From positions 1 to 64,000 of the forward strand of contig JAKSIL010000003.1 in assembly GCA_024398815.1 (NCBI GenBank): a DNA stretch of 64,000 nucleotides, written 5' to 3'. Numbering within the stretch: position 1 is the stretch's first letter; each line of letters starts with the position of its first letter. Positions 26,497-42,019 of this stretch are shown here, piece by piece. This stretch comes from Fibrobacter sp. (GTDB taxonomy: Bacteria; Fibrobacterota; Fibrobacteria; Fibrobacterales; Fibrobacteraceae). The notes below the pieces were generated by a model. The model was given only the letters and a program-made list of their open reading frames with translations, was not told the origin of the DNA and ran no database searches. The translations under genes were made by a program, and so were the position numbers.

Positions 26497-28074
26497 ATGT
26501 TTGGAAATCTTTTTGCAAGGGCAAAATGCCTTTTGTTCGTGTCCGCTGTTATTCTTTTTTTTGCGGGCACAGCCGTTGCCGATAACATTTCGGTGAACGG
26601 GGCTAATCGATCAATGACTGTCTATGCTCCTTCCGGAATCGAGAAGGGCCGCCCCTTGATTATCCAAATGCATGGCATGAATCAGGATGCCAAATACCAA
26701 AGGGATGCTGCTAAATGGGAAAGTATCGCCGACACGGCCCGCTTTATAGTGGTATTCCCTGAAGGTGAAGGCAAGTCCTGGGATATCTCTGGCGACAAGG
26801 ACGTGAACTTCCTCAAGGCAATCATCAGCGAAATGGACAAGAAGTACGGTATCGACAAGAACCGCGTTTATGTTTCCGGATTTTCGATGGGGGGCATGAT
26901 GAGTTACCATGCGGCGAATAGGATGGGCGACATGATTGCCGCCATCGCTCCGTGTTCCGGCTACCCGATTTCCAACGAAGCGCCTGCAAGCAAGCGCATG
27001 ATGCCGATTATTCATACGCACGGCACCACCGACGACGTGGTGAACTACAACAGTGCCGTAAGTTATCTGAAAAAGTGGACTTCCTATGAAAAGTGCGCCA
27101 CCTCGCAGGTGACGAAGCCTTATCCGGCGAACAAGCCTGGCTCTGCGGCATATCTTGAAGTCTGGAGCGGCTGCGACCAGAGCGAAATCCGTTTGATGTC
27201 CATTACCGGAAAGGGGCACTGGTATTCGATGGACTTGGCAAGTGTGAATACGAGTGATGAAATCTGGAACTTCGTGAAGCGCTTCTCCTTGGATGGTTCC
27301 GACATTGCGCCTGCGATTCAAGTGCCGACCAATCGCGATAGTGTTTTCAATGGCGGTTTTGATTCCTCTGCTGTGGCTTGGGAATTGCAGTTGCACGGCG
27401 AAGCCGCTGCGACGGGCGCGAGCAATGGTGGCAAGTACAAATTGGAAATCTCTGCGGTGGGCTCGGAAGCCTACACGGTGCAGTTAATCCAGCACGATTT
27501 ACATCTGGATAAGGACCAGTGGTACGAAGTGAGTTTCGAAGCGAGCGCCAATGCGGCACGCACCTTGGAAGTGAATGTGGAACAGCATGTGGACCCGTGG
27601 ACGAGCTATTCCGGCCAAAAGAATTTTGATTTGGGTACCGAAAACAAGACTTTCACATTGCAGTTCCAGATGAAGGAAACGACCGATACGGATTCCCGCC
27701 TGAGTTTTAACGCTGGCGCCTCTACCGGCACTGTTTACTTGGACAATGTGAAAATCAAGAAAATCGATGCTCCTGCCGTTGTGGAAGAACCTGCCGGGAA
27801 TGCCGATGAAAACGGTTCTGCCGCTGGAAATGATGACGACAAGGGTGCTGCAAATGGCGAAGAAACTTCGGTGATTTCGAAATCGCTGCTTCTGAAAGAT
27901 GCAGCCCATCAATCGTACAGTGTTTACAATCTTAAGGGTGAGTTCAAGGGTGTTGTTGACTTGAACGGCTCTACCGTTTCGCATGCTTTGCAAACGGCTG
28001 GTTTCCAAAAGGGAATTTATATGCTCAAAACCCAGGGTGGAAAAAAAAGTTTTATGGCCAAAGTCGCAAAATAA
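26497..28074 (+). CDS. CE1-type esterase with CBM4/9-like domain and FPm-1
   Basis: A 525-residue secreted esterase of the CE1/PHB-depolymerase-like group, probably a feruloyl or acetyl xylan esterase. Signal peptide about 1-29; alpha/beta-hydrolase about 32-270 with Ser130 in GFSMGG, Asp in GTTDDVV and His in GKGHWY; CBM4_9-like jelly roll about 278-430 (VFNGGFDSSAVAWEL ending GTVYLDNVKI); Ala/Gly/Glu-rich linker; FPm-1 about 468-525. Start 26497 has AAGGAG five bases upstream; the frame open to 26404 is not needed. It is one of the few enzymes here without CBM6. Regulated by operator j. Confidence 0.88.
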   Translation: MFGNLFARAKCLLFVSAVILFFAGTAVADNISVNGANRSMTVYAPSGIEKGRPLIIQMHGMNQDAKYQRDAAKWESIADTARFIVVFPEGEGKSWDISGDKDVNFLKAIISEMDKKYGIDKNRVYVSGFSMGGMMSYHAANRMGDMIAAIAPCSGYPISNEAPASKRMMPIIHTHGTTDDVVNYNSAVSYLKKWTSYEKCATSQVTKPYPANKPGSAAYLEVWSGCDQSEIRLMSITGKGHWYSMDLASVNTSDEIWNFVKRFSLDGSDIAPAIQVPTNRDSVFNGGFDSSAVAWELQLHGEAAATGASNGGKYKLEISAVGSEAYTVQLIQHDLHLDKDQWYEVSFEASANAARTLEVNVEQHVDPWTSYSGQKNFDLGTENKTFTLQFQMKETTDTDSRLSFNAGASTGTVYLDNVKIKKIDAPAVVEEPAGNADENGSAAGNDDDKGAANGEETSVISKSLLLKDAAHQSYSVYNLKGEFKGVVDLNGSTVSHALQTAGFQKGIYMLKTQGGKKSFMAKVAK

Positions 28075-28092
28075 GGCGATAAGGCCAAAAAA

Positions 28093-28118
28093 AGCTCCCT
28101 AAAACACCACACATCCAA
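28093..28118 (+). repeat. Conserved 3' block shared with 14856-14880
   Basis: AGCTCCCTAAAACACCACAC then ATCCAA, identical to 14856-14880 except for one inserted A. In both places it sits just before a terminator hairpin. Looser relatives (ACACATCCC at about 48007, CATCACAC at about 54101) precede other terminators. Confidence 0.6.
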
Positions 28119-28119
28119 G

Positions 28120-28149
28120 AACCTCAGGGGTTTATTCTCCTGAGGTTTC
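28120..28149 (+). terminator. Terminator after the CE1 gene
   Basis: AACCTCAGG/CCTGAGGTT 9-bp stem with a 10-base loop; short T tail. Confidence 0.75.
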
Positions 28150-28175
28150 TGTGTGTAATAATGCGGTGTCTGTTA

Positions 28176-28242
28176 TGGATAAAATGTCAACACAAAAGAG
28201 TGGTAAATACTATAAAAAATGGCCTAAAAAAGGATAATTTTA
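28176..28242 (+). promoter_or_regulatory. Regulon operator k and TAnnTT box
   Basis: TGGAT-AAAAT-GTCAA at 28176-28190. TAATTTTAGG box at 28235 (offset 59), 35 bases before the GH27 start. Confidence 0.7.
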
Positions 28243-28269
28243 GGATGCACATAATGTATGGGGTTATAT

Positions 28270-30219
28270 ATGAAGAAAAAATTGGATTTCTCTTCCTGTG
28301 TGAAGGGATGTGTTTCGGTTGGAATGCTCTTGGGAACAGTGGCTTTTGCCCATCCCGATAGCTTGGTGCTTACACCGCCGCTTGGCTGGAACAGCTGGAA
28401 CGTGTTCCACGAGAACATCAATGAAAACCAGATCAAAGAAATCGCCGATGCGATGGTGAATTCCGGTTTGAAGGATGCGGGCTACATTTATCTTAACCTA
28501 GACGACAACTGGATGGATACCAAGCGTGACGCGAGCGGTGCCCTCCAGAACAACCCGAAGACTTTCCCTAGCGGCATGAAGGCCATCGCCGATTACGTCC
28601 ATTCCAAGGGGCTCAAGTTTGGCCTTTACGGCGACCACGGCAAGCGCACCTGCCACCACTACAATTCCAACTGGCAGAGCGAAAGCGGCTCCTATGGCCA
28701 CGAAGAAATCGATGCCAAGAAATTGGCCGAATGGGGGGTAGATTACTGGAAATACGATAACTGCGACGTTGCTCCTGGCTCCAATCAAGAAGAAGATTAC
28801 ACCCGTATGTCGAAGGCTCTGCGAAATTCCGGCCGCGACATCGTCTTCAGCATCTGCATGTGGGAATACAAGGACTGGATGCCGAAAATCGCGAACTTGT
28901 GGCGTACCACTTTCGATATCGGCCCCGAGTGGAGATCGACTTCCTGGTACCGCGGCGTTTACGAAATTATCGATGCCAACGACAAGTATTGGCAAATAGC
29001 AAAGCCTGGGCACTGGAATGACCCGGACATGCTCGAAGTGGACAACAACAACCTGAGTTACGAAGAGCAGAAATCCCAGATGACCATGTGGTCTATCATG
29101 GCGGCTCCTATCATGATTAGTTCCGATGTCCGCAAAATGTCGGACAAGGTCAAGGAACTTTACATGAACAAGGACATGGTGGCCATTAACCAAGATTCCC
29201 TTGGCGTCCAGGGCCATCGCATTTCCAATGTGAACGGCAAGCAGGTTTGGACCAAGCCTATGCGCAATGGTGATCTTGCTGTGGCCCTTCTCAATGACAA
29301 CACTTCTACCCAGACCGTTGAATGCAACTTTGCTGACATTGGCATCGATGGCGAAGTGGAAGTTCGCGATGCTTGGCAGAAGAAGGATCTTGGAAAGCTC
29401 AGCCATGTGTCTGTTGAACTTCCGGCTCACGGCTCTGCGCTTCTTCGTTTGATTTTGGAGCCGGTTCCTCGCAAGCCGTTCAAGGGCGAAGCGCTCGCAA
29501 TTCCTGGCAAGATTGAAATAGAAGACTTTGATATCAACGGTGTAGGCCAGGGCAATACGACTTACAATGACATGGATTCTGAAAATCGTGGCGAAAGCAC
29601 TTACCGCAAGGACGCCTCTTCTGTTGATATTTACGAGAAGGGCGATAAGATTGTAGTTGGCTACAATCAGACGGGCGAATGGCTGGAATACACCGTGAAC
29701 GTGGCTGACGATGGAGATTACACCATGACGGCCTCCGTTGCCTCTGCTAACGAAACCTCTGGCTTCAAGCTGTCTATGGATGGCAAAGATATCACGGAAG
29801 AAATTGCAGTTCCCAAGGGCGAAGGCGAAGATAACTACGACGATTACAAAGATGTCGAGGCAACGGTCAAGCTGACCAAGGGCGAACATATCCTTCGCTT
29901 TACGGTCACTGGCGATTGGATGGATATCGACTATATCAACTTCGCCAAGGCTGGCGAAAATGGCGGCGAGGATTCCGGGAATCAGGGCCAATCGGGAGAT
30001 TCCTCCACTACGGCAATCGTGGACTCGTCTTTTGGCATGAACGATATTTATGCGGCCGGAAGCAAGCTTTGTGTGTTCAGCATGACGGGCAAGTTCCTGG
30101 GACAAGTCAATTTGGTTGATGGGAACGTGATGAACTCCTTGAAGATTGCTGGATTTGCCAAGGGCGTTTACATGGTTCGCGAAGGTGTACGAAGCATACG
30201 CGTCCAGCTTTCTAAATAA
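28270..30219 (+). CDS. GH27 alpha-galactosidase with CBM6 and FPm-1
   Basis: A 649-residue secreted alpha-galactosidase. Signal peptide about 1-27; GH27 barrel about 32-310 (GWNSWN, LDDNW), then its beta domain to about 400; nucleophile D163 in DYWKYDNC and acid/base D216 in TTFDIGPEWRS. CBM6 about 410-570; FPm-1 about 597-649. The ATG at 28270 is preferred because TGGGG lies 6 bases upstream; the ATG at 28258 is the alternative. It would remove alpha-galactose from galactosylated hemicellulose or galactomannan. Regulated by operator k. Confidence 0.92.
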   Translation: MKKKLDFSSCVKGCVSVGMLLGTVAFAHPDSLVLTPPLGWNSWNVFHENINENQIKEIADAMVNSGLKDAGYIYLNLDDNWMDTKRDASGALQNNPKTFPSGMKAIADYVHSKGLKFGLYGDHGKRTCHHYNSNWQSESGSYGHEEIDAKKLAEWGVDYWKYDNCDVAPGSNQEEDYTRMSKALRNSGRDIVFSICMWEYKDWMPKIANLWRTTFDIGPEWRSTSWYRGVYEIIDANDKYWQIAKPGHWNDPDMLEVDNNNLSYEEQKSQMTMWSIMAAPIMISSDVRKMSDKVKELYMNKDMVAINQDSLGVQGHRISNVNGKQVWTKPMRNGDLAVALLNDNTSTQTVECNFADIGIDGEVEVRDAWQKKDLGKLSHVSVELPAHGSALLRLILEPVPRKPFKGEALAIPGKIEIEDFDINGVGQGNTTYNDMDSENRGESTYRKDASSVDIYEKGDKIVVGYNQTGEWLEYTVNVADDGDYTMTASVASANETSGFKLSMDGKDITEEIAVPKGEGEDNYDDYKDVEATVKLTKGEHILRFTVTGDWMDIDYINFAKAGENGGEDSGNQGQSGDSSTTAIVDSSFGMNDIYAAGSKLCVFSMTGKFLGQVNLVDGNVMNSLKIAGFAKGVYMVREGVRSIRVQLSK

Positions 30220-30241
30220 GTTTTTTCCATAATTCTCACCA

Positions 30242-30278
30242 AAGGGCTGCGAATTTAAAATTTGCGGTCCTTTTTTTT
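30242..30278 (+). terminator. Terminator after the GH27 gene
   Basis: A 14-bp stem with G-U pairs (AAGGGCTGCGAATT with AATTTGCGGTCCTT) and eight T. A run of ten G follows at 30279-30288. Confidence 0.85.
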
Positions 30279-30292
30279 GGGGGGGGGGTGTA

Positions 30293-30358
30293 TGGACAAA
30301 CAGTCCATAGAATGTTTTCTGAAAATATGGATGAAGAGGCTTTTAAAAAATATTTTTT
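30293..30358 (+). promoter_or_regulatory. Regulon operator l and TAnnTT box
   Basis: TGGAC-AAACA-GTCCA at 30293-30307, then TAGAA. TATTTTTTGA box at 30351 (offset 58), 46 bases before the beta-helix protein start. Confidence 0.75.
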
Positions 30359-30396
30359 GATTGGATATTTGGCGTGCTCTGTGCATGAGGTAAGGT

Positions 30397-33039
30397 ATGA
30401 GATCAAGGATTTTCTTGGCAGCCGCAATTGCTGCTATTTCGTTTGGTGTATCGGTTGAGGCCGCTGATCAGGCAACATTTTACGTGGCTCCCAGTGGAAG
30501 CGATTCCAACAAGGGCACGGAAGAGGCTCCGTTCAAGACAATAACTGCAGCACAGAAGGCTGTTCGCGCCATTAACGGGACGATGACCGGCGATATAGTC
30601 GTGTACTTGCGCGAAGGCACGTACCAACTCACGAACACTGTGGATTTCGATGAATCCGATGGCGGCAAGGACGGTCACTACGTGCGCTACAAGGCCTATC
30701 CGGGCGAAACTCCGCTTTTTACCGGTGGCTTCCCGATTACCGGCTGGTCCATTCACGATGAAAAGAACAACATCTGGAAAGCCGAAGGCGTAGAGACGAA
30801 TTTCCGTCAGTTGTACGTAAACGGCAAGAAGGCCATTCGCGCGTGCTTCCCGAACATGGTTGACGCTCCCGAAAAGGGCGTTGGCGGCCTGGACCACGAT
30901 TTCGTGCGTCTCACCAAGGTGGACTCCACGGGTCGCGCCTTCGACGTTTCCGCCGATTACATCAAGAATATCAAGAATATTGAAAATGTCGAAATCCACG
31001 TGATGATTGCCTGGGCCGAAAGCATTCTCCGCCTCGAGAAGGCTGAAGTGAACGGCGGTACCGCGAAACTCATCCCGAAGGATCCGGAACGCACCAAGCT
31101 TTTCCATCGCGCCTATCCGATGCTCGGAACCGCTTTCATGAGCAATCCTCCGAAGCAGCAGGTTTTTTATCTGGAGAATTCCTACGACCTGATTGACGCT
31201 CCGGGTGAATGGTATCTCGACGAAAAGGAACACGTGCTTTACTACAAGGCCCGCGAGGGCGAAAGCATGGCGACGGCGAATGTGGTCGCTCCGCGTATCA
31301 ATACTTTGTTCAACGTTCTTGGAAAGAGCACGAAGAGCAAAGTCGGCTACATGGCTTTTGAAGGCATCACTTTTGCCCACAGCAATTACCTTCGCCCGAG
31401 CGAGGAGGGCTTCCTCGATTTGCAGGCGGCAAACTTCAATATTGATGTCCTTCCGGATCCGGGTCGTGGAAATTGGGAAAAGCTGAACAGCAACAAGTAT
31501 TTGCTGTGGCGCCCGGATGCTGGTTTCCGTGTGGAAAACGCCCACCACTTCTTGGTGCAGGGCTGTATCTTTACGCAAATGGCGGCGACGGGCCTTGACT
31601 TTGTCTCTGGCACGAACGACGACATGATTCAGGGCAATACGTTCTTTGAAATCGGTGCTGCGGGTATCATGATTGGCAAGTTTGCGCCTGATACACTTTC
31701 TGAAATTCATGAAGGTTACAATCCCACGGACAAGGATGAAATCAGTACTCGCGATACGATTATGAACAACCTTGTCACGAACGTGACGAATGAGCACCAA
31801 GGTGCTGTGGGCATTGGTGCCGGTTACCCGCGTGATATCGTGATTGAACACAACGAAGTTTCTTACACTTACTATTCTGGAATTTCCGTGGGTTTTGGCT
31901 GGACAAAGAATGTGACTGCCATGACGAACAACCACATCAACTGGAATAACATTCACCACATTTCCCGCCTGCTTTGCGATTCCGGTCCGATTTACACTTT
32001 GAGTAACCAGGGCTCGGGCAGCGAAATCCAGTACAACTACATGCACGATTACGGAGCTTCGAAGTTCTCCGATTACTGGGTGCTGCCTATTTACCTCGAT
32101 GAAGGTTCCAGTGGCTTCACCGTGAAGGAAAATGTCTACAAGAATTCTCCGGATGGTGTTGGACAGAACCAGGCCGGTCAAAATACGATTAACCAGGCTG
32201 GCGGTTATTTCAATGCGCAGACTGCGGAAAATGCGGGCCTCCAGGGCGATTTCAAGAAGATTGGCGAAAAAATCCAGGATGTCTTGTTGCCGGATTTCAC
32301 TGGCGCCATGGTCCAGGAACCGTACCAGGCACTCTTTACGATGCCGGGCAAGATTGAAATGGAAGATTACGACCAGGGTGGTGCGGGCGTCGCCTATTCA
32401 GACAAGTCCGCTGCAAACGAAGGCAAGGTCTATCGCGAAGACGGTGTAGATGTCGTTGGCCTTGGCTGCTCTGATACGCTCAATACGGAAGATTGCACGG
32501 GTTACGCGGTTGGCTACACCAATGACGGCGAATGGATGGAATACTCATTCGAGGCGATTGTCGATGCAGAATTTGTGTTCCGTGCACATGTGGCGACGGC
32601 TGCCGAAAATGCGGGCTTTGTGCTTTACGTCGATGGAAATGCCGTGACGGATACGCTCTATGCCCCGCAGGGCGAAGATTGGGACACTTATGTCGATGTT
32701 TCCGGAAATACTGAGAAAATTGCAAAGGGCAATCATGTCTTGCGTGTGAAAATTGTTGGAAACTACTTGAATTTGGATTGGATTCAGTTTGCTTTGAGCG
32801 AAGCCGAATTGATGGGATTTGCAAATCGCGCAAGATACAATGTGAACTTTGAGGTTTCCGGAAGTCAGACGCTCAATGTTTTCGATGTCCGTGGGCATCG
32901 TTTGGGTTCTATCAAAATATTGGGTGCTCCGACATTTGAATCCGTTGTGCAGCAAATGCATCAGAGTGGCTTTAAATCGGGAATCTACTTTGTCCAGAGC
33001 CAGAACAAGGCTTTTGGAAAAATGCTTCAAATCAAATAA
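30397..33039 (+). CDS. Right-handed beta-helix glycoside hydrolase (GH141-like) with CBM6 and FPm-1
   Basis: An 880-residue secreted protein. Signal peptide about 1-22. Residues about 26-630 look like a parallel beta-helix: FYVAPSGSDSNKGTEEAPFKTI at the start, REGTYQL, RQLYVNGKKAIRACFPN, and later CDSGPIYTLSNQGSGSEIQYNYMHD. This order resembles GH141 (alpha-fucosidase/xylanase family) more than pectate lyases, but the family call is tentative and catalytic residues are not identified. CBM6 about 645-800 has the VYREDGVDVVGLGCSD-type insert; FPm-1 about 818-880. It is the first gene of a two-gene operon with the GH43 gene 16 bases downstream. Confidence 0.7.
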   Translation: MRSRIFLAAAIAAISFGVSVEAADQATFYVAPSGSDSNKGTEEAPFKTITAAQKAVRAINGTMTGDIVVYLREGTYQLTNTVDFDESDGGKDGHYVRYKAYPGETPLFTGGFPITGWSIHDEKNNIWKAEGVETNFRQLYVNGKKAIRACFPNMVDAPEKGVGGLDHDFVRLTKVDSTGRAFDVSADYIKNIKNIENVEIHVMIAWAESILRLEKAEVNGGTAKLIPKDPERTKLFHRAYPMLGTAFMSNPPKQQVFYLENSYDLIDAPGEWYLDEKEHVLYYKAREGESMATANVVAPRINTLFNVLGKSTKSKVGYMAFEGITFAHSNYLRPSEEGFLDLQAANFNIDVLPDPGRGNWEKLNSNKYLLWRPDAGFRVENAHHFLVQGCIFTQMAATGLDFVSGTNDDMIQGNTFFEIGAAGIMIGKFAPDTLSEIHEGYNPTDKDEISTRDTIMNNLVTNVTNEHQGAVGIGAGYPRDIVIEHNEVSYTYYSGISVGFGWTKNVTAMTNNHINWNNIHHISRLLCDSGPIYTLSNQGSGSEIQYNYMHDYGASKFSDYWVLPIYLDEGSSGFTVKENVYKNSPDGVGQNQAGQNTINQAGGYFNAQTAENAGLQGDFKKIGEKIQDVLLPDFTGAMVQEPYQALFTMPGKIEMEDYDQGGAGVAYSDKSAANEGKVYREDGVDVVGLGCSDTLNTEDCTGYAVGYTNDGEWMEYSFEAIVDAEFVFRAHVATAAENAGFVLYVDGNAVTDTLYAPQGEDWDTYVDVSGNTEKIAKGNHVLRVKIVGNYLNLDWIQFALSEAELMGFANRARYNVNFEVSGSQTLNVFDVRGHRLGSIKILGAPTFESVVQQMHQSGFKSGIYFVQSQNKAFGKMLQIK

Positions 33040-33055
33040 ATAAATGGGGTGTGAA

Positions 33056-38823
<5,768 letters not shown>

Positions 38824-38848
38824 CAAAATTTGACACGTTAAACCGTTG

Positions 38849-38884
38849 ATTATTCTACGCAGAATTTGCGTAGAATAATTTTTG
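38849..38884 (+). terminator. 13-bp palindrome with T run between GH2 and GH95
   Basis: ATTATTCTACGCA/TGCGTAGAATAAT with a GAATT loop, followed by six T. The same element with one base changed occurs at 43834-43860. Only about 20 bases separate it from the GH95 start, so there is no room for a separate promoter. Confidence 0.75.
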
Positions 38885-38902
38885 GTAAAAAAAGGTATGA
38901 GT

Positions 38903-41900
38903 ATGAAGGCTGAAACTTTTTCGTTGAAACCCGTTTCGAAGCGCACTTCCGTGGTGGCGTCCGTTGCCTGCGCGATTGCGCTTTTGCTTTCGTCTGCAAC
39001 GTTTGCTTCTGCGGACAATCCGCTTACGCTTTGGTACAATACCGATGCGGGTTCCGAATTTACGAATGCGCTCCCCATCGGTAACGGCTACATGGGCGCC
39101 ATCATTTACGGCGGTGTAGAAAAAGATTACATCGGCCTCAATGAAAGTACGGTCTGGTCGGGTGGCCCCGGCGATAACAACAAGGCGGGAGCTGCGGACC
39201 ATTTGAAGGATGCCCGCGACGCCATGTTCCGCGGCGACTACAAGACTGCGGAATCCATCGTGAACCAGTACATGATAGGCCCCGGGCCGGCAAGTTTCCA
39301 GCCGGTGGGCGACCTCGTGATTTCTACTTCGCACAAGGGCGCTACAAATTACCGTCGTGAACTCGACTTGAAGACCGCCATCGCGAAGACGACTTATTCC
39401 GTGGGCGGCGTAAACCATACGCGTGAATATTTCGCAAGTTATCCGGACCATGTGATTGTAGTTCACTTGTCTGCAGACAAGTCGGGCTCCGTGAGTTTCG
39501 GCGCTACGATGACGACCCCGCACAACAACAAGAAAATGTCCGATGACGGCAAGACGCTTATCTACGATGTGACCGTGAATTCCATCAAGTTCCAGAATCG
39601 TTTGACGGTCGTCGCCGATGGTGGAAAAGTCAGCGTGGGTGGCGGAAACATCAGCGTGGAGGGTGCGAACAGCGCAACGCTTATCCTTACGACCGGTACG
39701 AATTTCAAGTCGTTCAACGATGTGAGCGCCGATCCCTCTGCCATTGCCGCTGATATCATGTCGAAGGTCGCGAAAAAATCCTACGAAGAAATTCTGAACG
39801 ACCATCTTGCCGATTACCAGGCAATTTTCAACCGCGTGAAAATCGACCTGGGCGCCGCTGACGCAAGTGCCGGCGACGTGACTTCCGCCCGCGTGAAGAA
39901 TTTCAACTCCACGAACGACGCGTCCCTCGTGGAACTCCATTACCAGTACGGCCGTTACCTGCTTATCGCAAGTTCCCGTAAGGGCGGCCAGCCCGCCAAT
40001 CTGCAGGGCATCTGGAACAAGGATACGAACCCGATTTGGGGCAGCAAGTACACGACGAACATCAACCTCGAAATGAACTACTGGCCGGTGGAAACAGCGA
40101 ACCTCGGCGAATGCGTGTGGCCGCTCATCGATAAGATCAAGTCCATGGTTCCGCAGGGCGAAAAGACCGCGAAGGTCCACTGGGGCGTAAGCGAAGGCTG
40201 GGTGGAACACCACAATACCGACCTTTGGAACCGTTCCGCTCCGATCGACGGCGCATGGGGACTTTGGCCGACGGGCGCCGGTTGGCTTTCGACGCACCTT
40301 TGGGAACACTTCCTCTTCAACCCGACCGACAAGGCTTATCTCCAGGACGTTTACTCGACCATGAAGGGGGCTGCTCTCTTCTTTGTAAATAGCCTTGTGG
40401 AAGAACCCGAAACCGGCAATAAGTATCTCGTTACCGCCCCGAGCGATTCCCCGGAAAACGACCACGGCGGCATCAACGTCTGCTTCGGCCCCACGATGGA
40501 CAACCAGATTATCCGCGACGTTCTGAACCAGACCATCGAGGCTTCCAAGATTCTCGGCGTCGACGAGGATGTACGTGCCAAGATGGAAGCGACGGTAAAG
40601 CGCTTGCCGCCGACAAAAACCGGAAAGTACGGACAAATTACGGAATGGCTCCAGGACTGGGACGATCCGAACAACAAGAACCGCCACATTTCCCATTTGT
40701 ACGGCCTTTTCCCGAGTGCGCAGATAACTCCGGAAGAAACTCCTGACTTGGTGAAGGGCGCCCTCGTGACATTGCAGCAGCGCGGCGACGATGCGACCGG
40801 CTGGTCCCTCGCCTGGAAAATCAACTTCTGGGCTAGAGTCCACGATGGCGATCACGCCTACAAGATGATTCGCATGCTCCTTACACCGGACAAGACTTAC
40901 AACAACCTGTTCGATGCGCATCCGCCGTTCCAGATTGACGGTAACTTCGGTGCCGTTTCCGGCGTGAACGAAATGCTCATGCAGAGCCACAACAACAGAA
41001 TCAACTTGCTCCCGGCACTTCCTTCGCAGTGGAAGGACGGCTCCATCAAGGGCATCCGCGCCCGTGGCGGATTCGAAGTCGATTCCATGGCCTGGAAAGG
41101 TGGCAAACTCGCTTATGTCGCCATCAAGTCGTTGGTGGGCGAAAAATTGAATGTGGTCTACGGCGGCAATACGGCGACCTTCTCGACCATTCCCGGCTCC
41201 GTCTATGAATTCGACGGCAATTTGAAACTCACGAACCAGCCGTTTGAACCTGCGGAAATCCCCGCAAAGATCCAGGCCGAAAATTACGTGGCCATGGAAG
41301 GCGTGCAGATTGAACTCGACGAATCCGGCGAACCGAACCTCGGCTGGATTAACGATGGCGACTGGTCGAGTTACCTTGTGAAGGTTCCTGCGGCGGGTAC
41401 GTACAAGTTCACGGCAAGGGTGGCGACGGGCTCCGAAACCGCATCCACCGTCACCATCGCGGATTCCGCGGGCAAGGCGCTTGGCTCCTTCAAGGTCGAC
41501 CCGGAAAAGTCCAAGGGATGGAACGACTGGTATGTGGCGGAAACTTCCATTTCGCTCCCTGCTGGCGAACAGAAGATTATGCTCCAGTACAACGGCGAAG
41601 ATACCTACCTCTTGAACATCGACTGGTTGGAACTAACGGCCGATGCGACGACAATCGCCGCGAAAAACATCGCGATGGATTTCGGTGTGCAACTTGTTCG
41701 CATGTCGCGTGCGTCTCTCGCTTTCATGGTGAACGTGCCTGCCGGAAAACTCTTCACCGTGACTCTCATGGACATGAACGGCGTGAAGGTTTCTTCGCAC
41801 CAGGGTTCAGGTGCTGGGCTCGTGGAATTCGGCGATGCAGTGCCGCTTTCGGCCGGGAATTACATTGCCGTCGTGAAATGCGAAAGCCGTAGGCAGACTT

Positions 41901-41920
41901 TGAAAGTTTACGTGCATTAA
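38903..41920 (+). CDS. GH95 alpha-L-fucosidase/galactosidase with CBM-like module
   Basis: A 1005-residue secreted enzyme. Signal peptide about 1-36. GH95 N-terminal domain from about 38 (LTLWYNTDAGSEFTNALPIGNGYMGA, LNESTVWSGGPGDNN), linker, then an alpha/alpha barrel (QGIWNKDTNPIWGSKYTTNINLEMNYWP, PSDSPENDHGG, FQIDGNFGAVSGVNEML), all GH95 landmarks. A CBM6/CBM35-like module is at about 785-925. The C-terminus (about 930-1005) resembles a secretion tail but differs from the standard FPm-1. The ATG at 38903 is chosen because AAGG lies 7 bases upstream; 38897 is an alternative. It may remove alpha-L-fucose or alpha-L-galactose from side chains. No operator; it probably depends on readthrough from GH2. 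Confidence 0.9.
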   Translation: MKAETFSLKPVSKRTSVVASVACAIALLLSSATFASADNPLTLWYNTDAGSEFTNALPIGNGYMGAIIYGGVEKDYIGLNESTVWSGGPGDNNKAGAADHLKDARDAMFRGDYKTAESIVNQYMIGPGPASFQPVGDLVISTSHKGATNYRRELDLKTAIAKTTYSVGGVNHTREYFASYPDHVIVVHLSADKSGSVSFGATMTTPHNNKKMSDDGKTLIYDVTVNSIKFQNRLTVVADGGKVSVGGGNISVEGANSATLILTTGTNFKSFNDVSADPSAIAADIMSKVAKKSYEEILNDHLADYQAIFNRVKIDLGAADASAGDVTSARVKNFNSTNDASLVELHYQYGRYLLIASSRKGGQPANLQGIWNKDTNPIWGSKYTTNINLEMNYWPVETANLGECVWPLIDKIKSMVPQGEKTAKVHWGVSEGWVEHHNTDLWNRSAPIDGAWGLWPTGAGWLSTHLWEHFLFNPTDKAYLQDVYSTMKGAALFFVNSLVEEPETGNKYLVTAPSDSPENDHGGINVCFGPTMDNQIIRDVLNQTIEASKILGVDEDVRAKMEATVKRLPPTKTGKYGQITEWLQDWDDPNNKNRHISHLYGLFPSAQITPEETPDLVKGALVTLQQRGDDATGWSLAWKINFWARVHDGDHAYKMIRMLLTPDKTYNNLFDAHPPFQIDGNFGAVSGVNEMLMQSHNNRINLLPALPSQWKDGSIKGIRARGGFEVDSMAWKGGKLAYVAIKSLVGEKLNVVYGGNTATFSTIPGSVYEFDGNLKLTNQPFEPAEIPAKIQAENYVAMEGVQIELDESGEPNLGWINDGDWSSYLVKVPAAGTYKFTARVATGSETASTVTIADSAGKALGSFKVDPEKSKGWNDWYVAETSISLPAGEQKIMLQYNGEDTYLLNIDWLELTADATTIAAKNIAMDFGVQLVRMSRASLAFMVNVPAGKLFTVTLMDMNGVKVSSHQGSGAGLVEFGDAVPLSAGNYIAVVKCESRRQTLKVYVH

Positions 41921-41989
41921 GCGGGGGCTCGCGCGTCTCGTTTTGCCGGGATTGCGCATCCTATTTTGCGAGGCCCGCGCATCCTGCAT

Positions 41990-42016
41990 ATCGCCTCGTT
42001 TTTCGGGGCGATTTTT
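41990..42016 (+). terminator. Terminator after the GH95 gene
   Basis: ATCGCCTCG/CGGGGCGAT stem with a five-T loop and T tail. Confidence 0.88.
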
Positions 42017-42019
42017 GTA

